DNA from: Camellia lanceoleosa
Lineage: Eukaryota > Streptophyta > Magnoliopsida > Ericales > Theaceae
DNA length: 64,000 nt
Assembly: GCA_025200525.1 (NCBI GenBank)
Contig: CM045762.1
Coordinates: 88,726,717 to 88,790,716 of the forward strand
Direction of reading: 5' to 3'
A program made the translations under genes and the position numbers. A model generated the notes under the pieces. It did not search any database, was not told the DNA's origin, and saw only the letters and a program-made list of their open reading frames with translations. Below, piece by piece: positions 9,484 to 20,404 of this stretch (the stretch's first letter is position 1; each line of letters starts with the position of its first letter).

Positions 9484-11440
9484 TTTTTACTGTAAACACC
9501 ATTTTCTCTCTCTCCATGCTCTAATTTTCTTCAGATCTACTCATATCGAGTAATCCCCTCACCTTACTCCTTTGGGATAGATTGTTGAGCGCATCGAGGG
9601 CTTCGTATTTATCTAAGCAGATCGTGTTTTCGTCGCAGTTGAGTTTTTGGGTTTCTTCTTTCCTTCTCCTCTTCGCATCAAGAGGTAGGGATTTCTTTGC
9701 CTTTTCACAAGATAAATAAGTGCTAGTTTTTGTTGCATTAAAATCCATGATTTATCTTGAGATTTTCTAAAGCATGGTTTTGAGAGTTCAGGTTTTTGAG
9801 TCGTGGAGTTGAATCTCATGTTTTTGTTGTTTTGGGAAATATTAGGTTAGATAATCTTGTGTATGAGGATTTTCTTGAAAGCCCTAGATTTTGTTATTTG
9901 TTTTGTGTAACACCCTCAAAATTTGGTATAAATCAGCCCAAGAGATTCACAAGCATAATATGAAATGTATTACTTTCATTCATCAGAGTTTATATTACAA
10001 AAGAGATTACATGCATTACACTTTCATAAATATTCATTCTGAAATTATAGCATGTAACACTAATTAATAACAACCAAATAAATGCCCTACGGGCTTACAT
10101 CTTTCCAAGAGATAACTTGGTTACAACAAAAGTGAGAGTCATAAGCTCTTTACAATTAAAACCCTCGGCTTAAGAAGAAAACATATAAACATATAGGTAA
10201 CAAAAATAGAGCCTTCAGCCTTGTCCTCTCTAACTATGCCCTTGGAGGTGGCATGTCACCTGTAACTGAAAATGGTTTCCCAAGTAGGGTGAGCCAAAGC
10301 CCAGTAGAGATATGCTAAAACAGTATATGAGAATTAACACAGATATCAGCATCAGATAAAGGTGCAATATTCAAAACCAACACATGTTCTTTCTGAGACC
10401 ATATAATATAGGGCACCATACCTCAATGCATTTCTATTCATTCATTTCGGGTTAATTTACCAACCATATTCATTATCATCTAATCAACCAAAATGAGATT
10501 TCAACTCAATGGTTCATAATTCAATACATTCATTAATCCAACACTTCTATCTTCTTACCATTTTACGAAATCACATCCGAGGGAACCGGCACCCACATAT
10601 ATATAAGATTTCGGGACTTTCACCCTGGATACTCCGGCCAACTTAATTTTTAATGGAGTCCATCCCTTATCTCCTCCCACACAATGGAGTGTATCCCCTA
10701 TCTCCTCCCAAACAATGATACATATATAATGTATTTAAGAACGTGTCATAAACAATAACTACCAAATTCACATATTCAATAATTCAATCAAACCGTCATA
10801 TTCAATGACATAATCCGCATGATTAGTTTCAATTTCCCTAATCCCCATGCAGTTTCTACAACAATTATAGCTATCATTCACCGATAGCCCAAAACAGATA
10901 TCTCTAAACAGATATACAATCTATCAAACAGATAATTTATCATATTTTCCATATGTGAGTGATATATCAAATCCAACTACACATTTCATTTATACATCCT
11001 CCAAATTTCATATTTCTCATCTCAATTTCATTATCTATACAAATAATTTATTTAACTCGTATTAGGGCAAATCTCCCATTTTCCAAATATTAACCCCAAG
11101 ACCCAATCTCACTGATTATACTTAAGTAACATCATGTTCAAGACCTCACATACACATATGGAGCCGATTATAGAAAACCCCTCTTTCAAAAATTCAAACC
11201 CAAACCCTAACTTCACCCAAATCTTCCCAAATCCCACCATTTATACAAAATGACAAATACCTAGGTTGAAACCCATATCAAAGAGTAGAATATCCCTACC
11301 TCAAATGTAGAAGCTTAAAGGAAGAATGGAAGAAGCCTCAAAGATGTCCAAACTCGATTTTGCTCGGATGAAATGGGAGCCCACAAGATACTCTATCTTT
11401 TTAACAAAGGGACTAGGGTTAAGAGACCCCTAAATCAAGG

Positions 11441-11446
11441 TGTATT

Positions 11447-11450
<4 letters not shown>
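11441..11450 (-). promoter_or_regulatory. LTR TATA box (minus strand)
   Basis: TATAAATACA on the minus strand, immediately downstream of a (GA/CT)n tract at about 11450-11480 and of the CTCGAG motif array. Confidence 0.6.
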
Positions 11451-11484
<34 letters not shown>

Positions 11485-11574
11485 TAGAGAGAGAAGGAGC
11501 TGGGCTAGGGTTTTGGGTGAAAGAGATACAAAAAGTGATGCAGAAAAGCTCTACTGCGAACTGATATACACAAT

Positions 11575-11900
11575 CCTCGCTTGAGCGAAAGAGTTGTCGC
11601 TCGAGTGACCAGACACAACAAGAGACCTCGCTCAAGCGCAAGAAGCGTCGTTCGAGTGTAGAATGCAAAACTTCAGGTCTGCCACAGACGCACACGCACG
11701 CTCGAGTGCAAGAAGTCTCGCTCGAGCGAAGAAGCAATTTCACCAGACTCGCTCAAGTGCAAGAAGCTTCACTGAAGTGAAGAACTTTCCCTTCCCAGAA
11801 AAACTGCGTTTGGGAGAGAAACTTAAGGACCCTCAAACCTCACTCGAGCGCAAGAAACCTCACTCGAGCAAAGAAGCAAATTACACAAGCGTCGCTCGAG
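11575..11900 (-). promoter_or_regulatory. Array of GCTCGAGC-type palindromes, decayed
   Basis: About ten copies of the palindrome core in 325 bp. One is intact (GCTCGAGC at 11720-11727); the others are mostly transition variants such as GCTCGAGT, ACTCGAGC and GCTCAAGC. That fits C-to-T decay of methylated sites in an old LTR. No function is known. Confidence 0.6.
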
Positions 11901-12087
11901 TGAAGAGGCCAAAGTCTGGGCAATATCAACCTAAACCAACTAACAACCAACCTGTTCCAAACTCGCCTAACAAGTTCCAAAACTCAAATACAAAGAGTCA
12001 AAGGGGAAAAGACATGGATACAATGTTCAACTACGGAACCCGAGTCCAGAACACAATAAAGATCGGGGCAAAACTGGAATCGCTATA

Positions 12088-12700
12088 TTTTGGGTTGTGG
12101 AATTTAATTTGCATTGTGTATTTGTTGTGTTATAAGTGTAGATCAATAAAGTTGGGGTTTTTATAAGTTAAAAGGGGATTTTTTAAAAGGGTTATGGATG
12201 TTATAGATTTGAGATAATGGGTTTTGGTTTTGAAATAAAAAAGATGTTTATAAACTCTTTTGGTAAGTTGAGAAAAAAAAATGGGTTTATACCTTGGGTA
12301 AAATGTTGTTATTGTTATTGTTATGGTTATTGTTAATGTTGTTATTATTGTTGTTGTCGTTGTTAAACTTAATGCCTTATGAGGATTATATTATTTTATT
12401 ATGAAAGTTGGATGCTCGTTGCTTAGAGGTTTTGCCTTTGGCTAGTGGTAGAGGATGGTATTGATTGTTGTTGAATAGAATATGCGTGTTATGTCATATA
12501 GAATAAATGTGTAATTTGGAATTTATGTGGAATTGTGATGAGTTGATGATGTTGATGCGCTTCAAATCAGAGGTACCAGGCATTTCGAATCAGAGGTACT
12601 ACTACCTTCCAACTAGCGCTTGGTAAATTAGTATTGTTATATAGGTGTAACGTGCTTGGGGGGTACCCGAGCGCACTAAACAGTTCAGGTTCTCAATTTC
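12088..12700 (+). mobile_element. LTR-like sequence, right part
   Basis: Continuation of the 8821-9905 sequence after the TSD. The words CAAATCAGAGGTAC and CTTCCAACTAGCGCTTGG (12565-12625) correspond to AATCTAAGGTACC and CTTCGGCTAGCGCTGG in the Tekay LTRs (52430, 58490), which places it in the same broad gypsy group. No coding. Confidence 0.45.
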
Positions 12701-13908
12701 TTTGATTTAGTTTCATTAGTGCATAGATGAGAGTCTAGATTTGGAAACTTTTATATAAAATTTATTTTATTGCAAAACCATTACTAGAAATGGACTGCGT
12801 TATCAGATCTGAGAGACACCACCTAATATTTTGAGAAAATTAGAAAATCTGTGACTCGTGCTAAAGCCACTATTCGTCGTAACCAAGGTTACTTGGTTGA
12901 GAACCTTAGGTATGAGGGGAAAGTCATTAATTGAGAACCCCCACTCACCCGATCAAAAGATCGGTCTCTACTAAACCATGATATGATTTTTATTCACTTC
13001 ATATGTTCATATTCTAATTATTTAATAAATCCTAAAATTTACTATATGATGTAAACAAGTATAGACTGTGTCATTTATTTTAGAACAACTTGATTTCATG
13101 TATTTTGAAAGAGTTTTGATGATGTACAACTTAAAGAAATTTATAAACATGAAAATCGATATCATTTCAAATTAAGAGACACAATCTTCATCCACCGACA
13201 TGCATAGAGTTATACCAAATAAGCAAATAGCCTTATGGTATAATGCTAAACATAGTAAGCAAAACACACAAGCAGGATGCTAAAGCATAAAAACTTAAAT
13301 ATTTACCAACGTCCTGTGAACAATTACAAAACAAAGTTAGTAAAACATGTATGATCTTATATACAAAATTTGAATGCAATTCAATCATGAAATGTAACTA
13401 AGATCTGGCTTCTAATATATGACATGGGAATCATCTCACGACATGAGGTGGAGCACAAAATCACACAATAATCGATTAAACTAATACATACAAATTTGGC
13501 CTAATCTTAATGCATGAAACATGGATGCAAAATATCGATATGATGAAAAGCAAAATATACTGCATATTTACGAATAAGAAAAGCAAGTAGAAGAACAGGA
13601 TAGAAAAGAAGCGAGGCAGAAAATTATTACAACACTTGAATAATTACATATCCGAATAAGGGAGGAAAGGTAGAAACTATTACAACAAATGAAAACCTCA
13701 CAACTCTCTCAAATTAAAAGAAAAACATTAACTTCATATGCCTCAAAGATCTCTGGAAACTATTCTGCTCATCATCAGAAGACTGCTTTATTTTATCTCA
13801 GAAGAAGTTGGCTGGTTGGCCAAAAAGTGAGCTAGCTAGCCAATTAATTAGCCGTCCAGCTAATAAATTGGTCGGCCTGGCAAAAAACTCTATTTTGTCG
13901 TAACACGA
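12701..13908 (-). mobile_element. Diverged family-B LTR fragment (minus orientation)
   Basis: Matches the minus-oriented family-B LTR at 36.2-36.8 kb: CTCGTGCTAAAGCCACTATT..., CCCGATCAAAAGATCGG, ACAAGTATAGACTG and AAGCAAATAGCC appear in the same order. Substitution level is clearly higher than between the other copies. The left end is uncertain (12.70-12.77 kb). Confidence 0.6.
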
Positions 13909-14219
13909 TGTAGACACCCCATTTTTGACCGTTCTCAAGACTTGGACGTCATCGTTTGAATACTCGATGATCATCCATGTTTGTGTTCATTTTGAACGCC
14001 TGAAGTTCTTGGCAGAGTGCCTTGCCTTTAAGCTTTTGAAACTTGTTTGTTTTGTGCTTGGTTGTGGACCAAGAGCTTGTTTCTTTGCTTCGAGAGGACA
14101 GGGTGGCTTGCCGGCCATCCCTGCAACCTATCGGCCAAGGCTTGTGCCCATCGGCCATCAGTGGTGGCTGGTCGGCTACACTAATGGCTGGTCGGCCTCA
14201 TTGATAGCCGGTCGGCCAC
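13909..14219 (+). mobile_element. Truncated 5' end of a family-B LTR
   Basis: Begins TGTAGACACCCC and matches the first part of the next LTR (14220 onward) closely for about 80 bp, then diverges into its own set of GGTCGGCC words. It stops exactly where the next copy begins. Confidence 0.65.
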
Positions 14220-15742
14220 TGTAGACACCCCATTTTTGACCGTCCTCAAGACTTGGACGTCATCATTTGAACACTCGATGATCATCCATGTTCGTGTTCG
14301 TTTTGAGTTCTCGAAGGTCTCGATCACGCGTCTTGCCTCAAAATCTCTCGACTTATTTGTTTTGTGCTTGGTTGGACCAAGGACTTGTGGTCTTTACACC
14401 CGAGGGCGGGAAATGGCTTGTTGGCTATCCCCACACCCCACCGGCCTTGGCATGTTGCCACCGACCCTATTTTATTGCTACCGGCCAAAAGTGTTGGCCG
14501 GTCGGCAATGTTTTTAGTCGGCTAGCCCTTTGTGTTGGTCGATCGGCCTTTTCTACTGACCGAACCCTGTTCATCTGCTTTATGCAGATATTTTGTACCA
14601 GGTGGCACAGTTTGTATCCTCCATACATGTGTATGGAGGATTTGTACCCTTGTTTTAGCTTCTTGAGGAAGGTTAAACCTTTTGAACCCTTGTTTTAGCT
14701 TCTTGAGGAAGCTTGAACCTTTTGAACCTCTTTAGCTTCTCCAATAAGCTTGAACCCTCTTGTTTCTTTATAAGAGAGGGCCTCCCTCTCCTTTAGAGAG
14801 GATGAAAATTTTGTCTAAGGCACAAGAGATATATCTCTCTATATCTCTATATATCTCTATATTTTAGGTTCAAAAGAGTGAGATTCTTGGCCCCTTTGCA
14901 CACCACCTCATAGCCACACACCTCTACCATTCATCTAAGGTTCTTGGAGGGTATTTTCAGAGGTTAAAGAGCTGGTTTTTGGTCCAAGAACCTGCTGGTT
15001 TTGTTGAGCTACAAGGTAACTTCTTTTCCCTCTTTATTCCCCATTTTTGCATAAGATTTTAGCCTATCTTGCATGCTGTTTTGAGCTTAGTGTATAACTG
15101 ATAAAAGTTCTATTTTTTTCATGCTTTTAATCTTTGTTTAAGATCACTTTTGTATTTGGGTTTGTTTACCCCCTCTTAGGCCTTGTTTGGCCTCATTTTT
15201 TAGCCTTTTTTGTGAGCTTCGGGACCACCTTGTATTGGCCTTCTCACCACTGAAATCCAGAGGGATTTCAGTGGTGGGGGTGGTGTTTTGAGGTCCTAAG
15301 AAGGAGAGGGCCATCCCCTCTCCTTGTTGCCTTCGATACTTGTCATATTTGCCTCATATGTGAGCACCTTTGTTAAGTTCATGTTGGCCATGTCTTAGCT
15401 GGTATTTGTGGTTATTTTTCTGTCATATGCCACTGTTTTTGCCTATCCTGGTTATTCCATGCATGGTTTATACACTTGTAGTGTAAATTTTGCAAACTAG
15501 TCTTGTATGTCTCATGTTTGAGCATGTGTTTCTAGCTTGTCTTTGGGCCATCTCAGTAGATTTTTGGTGTAGTTTTAACATGCCTTAGATCTGTTTTTGC
15601 TTGGTTTGGTTGGCCCTTGCATGCCTCATACACTTGTAGTGTAAATCACATACACTAGCTTTGTATGCTCCTTGAAGTAGCATCTCATTTTAGCCTATGT
15701 TGTGTCCATTTCAGCATGTTCTTGGGCTTATTTTATCATGTT
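14220..15742 (+). mobile_element. Family-B (Ogre/Tat-like) LTR, part left of the Tat insertion
   Basis: Starts TGTAGACACCCC and contains GCCGGTCGGC-type words (14440-14560), a TATA box (14767), a TCTCTATATC-rich R region and CCACTGAAATCCAGAGGG at about 15249. It is cut at 15742 by the Tat element and appears to resume at 26254. Family membership (Ogre/Tat) is inferred from the related LTR at 36019-38704, which adjoins a tRNA-Arg-like PBS and Tat-type gag. The two parts total nearly 4 kb, longer than the 2.7-kb copy, so this LTR may itself be composite. Confidence 0.65.
14767..14776 (+). promoter_or_regulatory. LTR TATA box
   Basis: TTTATAAGAG followed by GGCCTCCC, downstream of the GGTCGGC word cluster. 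Confidence 0.5.
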
Positions 15743-16145
15743 TGTGGAGAAGTGATTTGGAAATACTCTTAAGATCCTGGGAGACACTAGTGATCCTCAG
15801 CTAGTCACCTGAAAAGATACAAACACTCGATCGGGGTGCCGAATTAGCACTCAAGCCGGACAAGTCGATTCGAGCACTCAGGATAGCTTGTTTACTAAGT
15901 TAAGTGAAGTGATTCTTACGTACCTTTCTAAATCTGTGGTTCTTGTATTTATACTTGCTTTTTGGGCCTCGGGGCCTGAGCCTACTTTTATCCCATTCCC
16001 CTTTTATTTATTAAGACTCTTGATCTCAGGCTATTCGCCTTCCTAACGTATTCGCATCCTAGTCACACAATATGGGCGAATAATATCTGATTGGGCAGTG
16101 CACCTTCCAACTCTTCTATTTATTCGGCTCCCACAATTGCCCCCC
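15743..16145 (-). mobile_element. 3' LTR of the Tat element
   Basis: Adjoins the PPT at 16146. It differs from the other LTR mostly by single-base losses next to CG, e.g. ATTCGCC here versus ATTCGGCC, and GTGCCGAATT versus GTGCCGGAATT. Confidence 0.85.
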
Positions 16146-16158
16146 AAGCACTTTACCA
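16146..16158 (-). other. Polypurine tract of the Tat element
   Basis: On minus: CTTGGGGGGCAAT directly before the LTR start TGTGGGAG. Same form as the PPT at 2211. Confidence 0.75.
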
Positions 16159-16494
16159 ACGACAGTTAGCTGGAGTGCTTGGTTCCGAATTTCGAAAAGT
16201 CTGGGCCAAAATTCGGCGGTTGGCCTCATCCTCATGCGGATATCTAAGCGCACCCCTTTCGGTTGTCGTGTCGACTTTTCGCCCCCTCGTACGTGTCTAT
16301 TTATTGCGATTTAAAATTTTGACGTCCTTTCGAGTATGTATTTTATGACGCTCGTCGCTGGATTACCTTTTGAATCGTCCCTGCAACTCTCTTCTCCGAT
16401 ATTCTTTTCGTCCTTTGTAAGTTCTCTCATTCCTTGCTTCGAAGACTCTTTCTGGTTTATTCCTTCCTTGGCATATTCTTATAAACTGTAGGGT

Positions 16495-18532
16495 ATGGCG
16501 AAACATTTAAAAGACCTTCTCTTGTCAGATCGAATTGCTGGCTTTAAATGCCATTTCTCCATTCCTGATGATGTCCGTCTGTCGTTTGTGGCAGACGACA
16601 CTCTTGATATGGAGAGGGAGGACAAAACCACGATTGTCTTTCCTCTTTTGTCAATCGCAGAGGGTGGAGTCCGTTTTCCCCTTCACCCATTTCTTAGGGT
16701 TGTGCTTCGCCATTAGGGTTTAATTCCTTCCCAACCCAATGTGAATTTCTTTAGAATTATAATGGGGGTTATAGCGCTCAACCGTCGCCTTAGAATTAAC
16801 CCTGGCATTCCAGCCATCCGGCATTGCTATGCCTTGGCTAAGTCTTCTGGTCGGCACGGGCGTTTCTTCCTTAGGGCCAAGGATATCGACCATCAACTAA
16901 TTACTATGCTTTCTAGTTCTGGGAAACGAGTTGATGATGTTATGGTCGTTGTCCAGGGTAACTGGGAATTTGGCGAAGGGGAGGATCACGTCAACCCTAT
17001 TCCTAGATGGAGGGGTGAGCCAGGTGGACGATTGCCTTCTCGCTTTTATTATTCGTTCATTTTTGTTGTAAAGCCTCTTCTTTGAAATGTTACGGCTTGG
17101 CTTGTGCAGGGAACGATTTGAGTCCTGTCTTCAACTGACGACGCCTTTCTTTCGGATATCAAAGTGGCGCTCAAGTATTTCGGCCATCAAAGTCTTCAGA
17201 AACAAGGGAGGGCGGCCCACGTTCTGCTTCGTTATGAGCCGACATATACGACCTTCTCGGCGGCGGAAAATATCCCGGTTCTGGAGGGTGAAGATTCTCT
17301 TATCGCTCTTATTTTGTCCGACTTCAAAAACTTGAGGCATGTCGGTTTTGAAGGGTCTAATTCGGAGCGGGATGTAGCTAATGTTACCGAATCAGATCAG
17401 TTCGAAACCGAGTCTGACGAGGTATTGAATTCGGCCGATCCTCCATCCACTTCGGGCCGAGGGGATCTTTCACTTGACGGCGTTTTTCACGGCTTAGAGG
17501 ATCTTCCCGCCGCAGGCCCCGAAGACATGGCCGGGTTAAGCCTAACAAAACTTGCCAGGAAGGCGAATCACGGAAAAAGGTTGGCATGGCGAAGCGGAGG
17601 CCCTTCGTCTAAAGTACCTCCGCCACGAATCTCAACTCTCCTGCACATTAGCGAATCGAGTCCTTGCGTGTTATTGAGGTGGAGCGGCAAAAATCGAATG
17701 CGAATCTACTTTGATCGTCTTGGTGACCAAGAAGTTGAGAAGAAAGTGACGCCTACTGCGAGTTTGAGGCGGCTCGGAAGAACAAAGCGTCCTCGATTAG
17801 AGGAACGAATGTAATCATTCCTTTTGTCATTCGGACCGATGATAAAAAACATGCGGTTTCTTCGATGCTTGGCTTAAAGATCGAAGTCGCATTGACAGCT
17901 ACGTCGTATCGTTGCCGTGCGATAGGGAGGCTTTCGGGTGGAACCGGATCTGAATCTGACGGCCTTAATCGGCACTTTTGGTATATATTCGACTTTGCTT
18001 CACTTAATCCAAATCTTGTTGAAGTTATGGTTTTAAATTCTTGTTTTTGCGACCGTCGGAAGGATAGCCGATATGGGCCGTCGCCATCGCGGCAAGTCAA
18101 ACAATTGATCGTTCTGAAAGAAAGTTGAGGGCTAGAGAAGAAAGGCCGAGATCGAAGCTTTGAGGGAAAACAAGGAAGCCTCAAGGGCCGAGGCCAAGGT
18201 GGAGAGGGCTTGTAGCGTGGATCAATTGAGATCGGATCTTGAGAAGGAGCCTTGGCGAATCTTGCTCAAATTGGCCCAGGCGGTCTCAAAGCTGGAGGTG
18301 AGTTGGCTGAAATGAAGGCGTGAAGAAGCAGTAGACTCGGAGGCTTCAAAGTATTCAAAGTAGGAAAAATCTTTGGACTCATGAGTATTTGGACCAAGTC
18401 CCTAAGTTTGAAAATCGGGGATTCAAACATGGCTGGCACAAAGCCCTTGCTGCTGCTAAAGTTTCATTGATTATGCCAATACCATATGAGCAAGTGGATG
18501 TTGAGCCATTGGAGTCTGATTCCGATGACTGA
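16495..18532 (+). pseudogene. Antisense ORF A of the Tat element, Transposase_28-like ('putative gypsy type transposon' domain)
   Basis: ATG at 16495 opens the frame with MAKHLKDLLLSDRIAGFKCH, then VFPLLSIAEGGVRFPLHPFL at about residue 48, characteristic of the Transposase_28 domain (PF04195) found in plant retrotransposon-associated ORFs. A TAG at 16714-16716 breaks the frame, which then continues to about 17012. A plausible intron follows (GTGAGC near 17013 to TTGTGCAG at 17110). Downstream, frame-shifted parts include ALKYFGHQSLQKQGRAAHVL (17164 onward), an acidic Ser-rich middle, and a Glu/Ala/Arg-rich coiled-coil stretch (about 18140-18240). The C-terminal ENRGFKHGW motif (about 18408) leads to an acidic tail ending at TGA 18530-18532. 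It is antisense to pol and lies between integrase and the 3' LTR. Its role is unknown even in intact relatives. The stop and several frameshifts make this copy a pseudogene; exon borders are inferred. Confidence 0.65.
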
Positions 18533-18777
18533 TTTGGGCGACTGACATAGTTTTTAGGATGTCGAATGTATTTTTACAGTTTTTTATTTGGTATTTTTCA
18601 TGTGTTGCTACAGTCATAGTTTTTTGCTAGGCATTTTCATGCGGGCTTGTAGCTTTTTGTTTAGTAATTTGCGTATATAAAATTTCATGAGTTGTGCTCA
18701 ACTTGTTAAGGAAAATGTTGTTGATGAATGATATTGCTTTCGGTTATGGTTAGATCGGCTACTTAGCTTAGGCATTT
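18533..18777 (+). other. 3' untranslated stretch after antisense ORF A
   Basis: TG-rich and AT-rich sequence with TTTTTTATTTGG and TTTTTTGTTTAG words; a possible 3' end for the antisense transcript. No coding seen. Confidence 0.35.
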
Positions 18778-19212
18778 GGCCGACCAGATTAATAAATCTG
18801 CCCTTGCCTTAGCCAGGGCGCGAGCTTGAGAAGCGGCCTAACTTCGTTAAATTTGGTGAGCCGCAGTTGATCGGCGCTTAAGCTTGAAAACATGGCCGAC
18901 CAGATTAGTAAATCTGCCCTTGCCTTAGCCAGGGCACGAGCTTGAGAAGCCGAATGGGCCTAACTTGTGGGCTGGCTGAGGCACAGATTAATCGGCGCTT
19001 GCGTTTGAAAACATGGCCGGCCAGATTAGTAAATCTGCTCTTGCCTTAGCCAGGGCGTGAGCTTGAGAAGCCGAATGGGCCTAACTCGTGGGCTGGCTGA
19101 GGCACAGATTGATCGGCGCTTGCGCTTGAAAACATGGCCGACCAGATTAGTAAATCTGCCCTTAGCCAGGGCGCGAGCTTGTGAAGCCGAATGGGCCTAA
19201 CTCGTGGGCTGG
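18778..19212. repeat. Tandem array of about 120-bp units, four copies
   Basis: Units start at GACCAGATTAGTAAATCTGC (18782, 18898, 19019, 19140; spacing 116, 121, 121). Each contains GGCGCTTGCGCTTGAAAACA and GAAGCCGAATGGGCC or variants. It lies between the two antisense ORFs inside the Tat element. Confidence 0.9.
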
Positions 19213-20161
19213 ACAATTGTCATCCGACTTTTGACGTTTGGGATTACTGACGTTGCCTCGGGAGGGCTGCATACATTGAAGGATAAATGGGGCGGGTGCA
19301 CGCCAGAGGCCCTACTTATTTCCATTCAGGCAACTTGGGAGGGACGAAGATTGGTTGAATTAGACGCCGCAATGAGTCGCAGTAGCGAGCCTATGCGTAT
19401 GGGAAGAAGAACGTCCAAGGATTAGGAAACACAACAGCCCCTTAGTCGTCGAAGCAGATCGTCCCGAAAGGACGGGCAACAACGGGGAAATTCTCCGTGC
19501 CCGCGACCAAGAATCGAGCCTGATGCGACGCCACGACCGTTGACTTTTGCGGTTTTTGTGAGGAATAGACCAATGATGGAGGCGGATTTTATCATTAAAG
19601 ACCCAAGTGTGGCAGTCGAGTTCGCTCAACAGATCTTCCCGCCGGAAGTCCAACAATCGATGGTCGGACGTCAAGATTTCGAAGTATTTCGAGATGGCAC
19701 ACATGGGGCCGTGAAAGGACTATATACTGCTCACGAAGTCGGCATGCGTCTGCGGGAAGTGCGACGTGAGAGTGAGAAAAAGGACGAAAGGAATCGCAGT
19801 CTGGAGATTCGCGGAAAAAAGTGGCGTGAACCGGGTGAAGAATGTTCAAACAAACGCATCGGTGGCGGCCAGTCAATCTAAATTAGTTGTTGAGGAGAGA
19901 GTGACCCAACGGACCTCGGGTTATGAAAATGGGTTTCAGGACGGCCTGAAGGTCGGAACAGAGAAGACCAAATGAGACCTTGCCGAGGAGGTCTACCGAT
20001 GTGAAAATCGTGGATTCAAGCACGACTGGATCAAGGCCCTTCAAACCGAGAAAGCTCTCGAAGCCGTGGGCATTGATTCGGCTTCGCCCCTGTATCATCG
20101 TCACTACTTACCCTATTCCGATTTCGAAATTGAGAAGAGCGACGATGAGGGTGCCGAATAA
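19213..20161 (+). pseudogene. Antisense ORF B, C-terminal part related to ORF A
   Basis: An open stretch from 19540 reads MTFAVFVRNRPMMEADFIIK and passes through a Glu/Arg-rich region. After a frame change (about 19850-19980) it ends with CENRGFKHDWIKALQ and an acidic tail, stopping at TAA 20159-20161. The ENRGFKH(D/G)W block and acidic C-terminus match the end of ORF A at 18.4-18.5 kb, so this is a second copy of the same kind of gene lacking its N-terminal domain. The 19213-19540 part is open in pieces but not recognised. It could be the remains of a tandem duplication, or an original two-gene arrangement. Confidence 0.5.
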
Positions 20162-20404
20162 ATAGACTTTGGAACGCGAGAACAGACTTCGCGCCGAACA
20201 AATAGAATTTCTTTTATTTTCAACGTTCGTATTTGGTCTTGAAATGTTATGTGCTTAATTAAATGTATTATTTCAACTTACCGGCAAGTTTTGTGTTGCG
20301 TGGCGCAAATGTTTAAACACGCATTGACCGGCTCGAATTATGAACAATTCTTAGTGAATATTTATTCGGCCAGTGAAGTGGTTTGAATGCATCTCTCACA
20401 AAGG
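20162..20404. other. Spacer before the 102-bp array
   Basis: No coding; contains a few CCGGC-type words but no full repeat unit. Confidence 0.4.

Larger units (their letters stand above)
8821..9905 (+). mobile_element. LTR-like sequence, left part, interrupted by a solo LTR
   Basis: It has an LTR promoter layout: palindrome-rich repeats (8970-9310), TATA box (9418), (CT)n at 9451-9482, then an AAGAGGTAGGGATTTC word that also occurs at the same relative place in the Tekay LTR (51496). The sequence resumes after the solo LTR at 12093. The outer ends were not resolved. An open frame at 8922-9305 is produced by the repeats and is not taken as a gene. Confidence 0.5.
9906..12087 (-). mobile_element. 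Solo LTR, Ty3/gypsy Tekay/Del-like, 2.2 kb
   Basis: On the plus strand it begins TGTAACACCCTC and ends GGAATCGCTATA; read on minus it starts TATAGCG and ends in GTTACA like the other Tekay LTRs in the window. A perfect 5-bp TSD TTTTG sits at 9901-9905 and 12088-12092 with no internal region, so it is a solo LTR produced by LTR-LTR recombination. Shared landmarks include GGTGAGCCAAAGCCCAGTAG at about 10289 (also in the LTR at 44982) and a GCTCGAGC-type motif array at 11575-11900, upstream on minus of a TATA box. It is inserted in the LTR-like sequence that spans 8821-12700. Confidence 0.85.

Noticed and set aside
11663..12166. 167-codon plus-strand frame
   Set aside because: Antisense reading of the CTCGAG array in the solo LTR.
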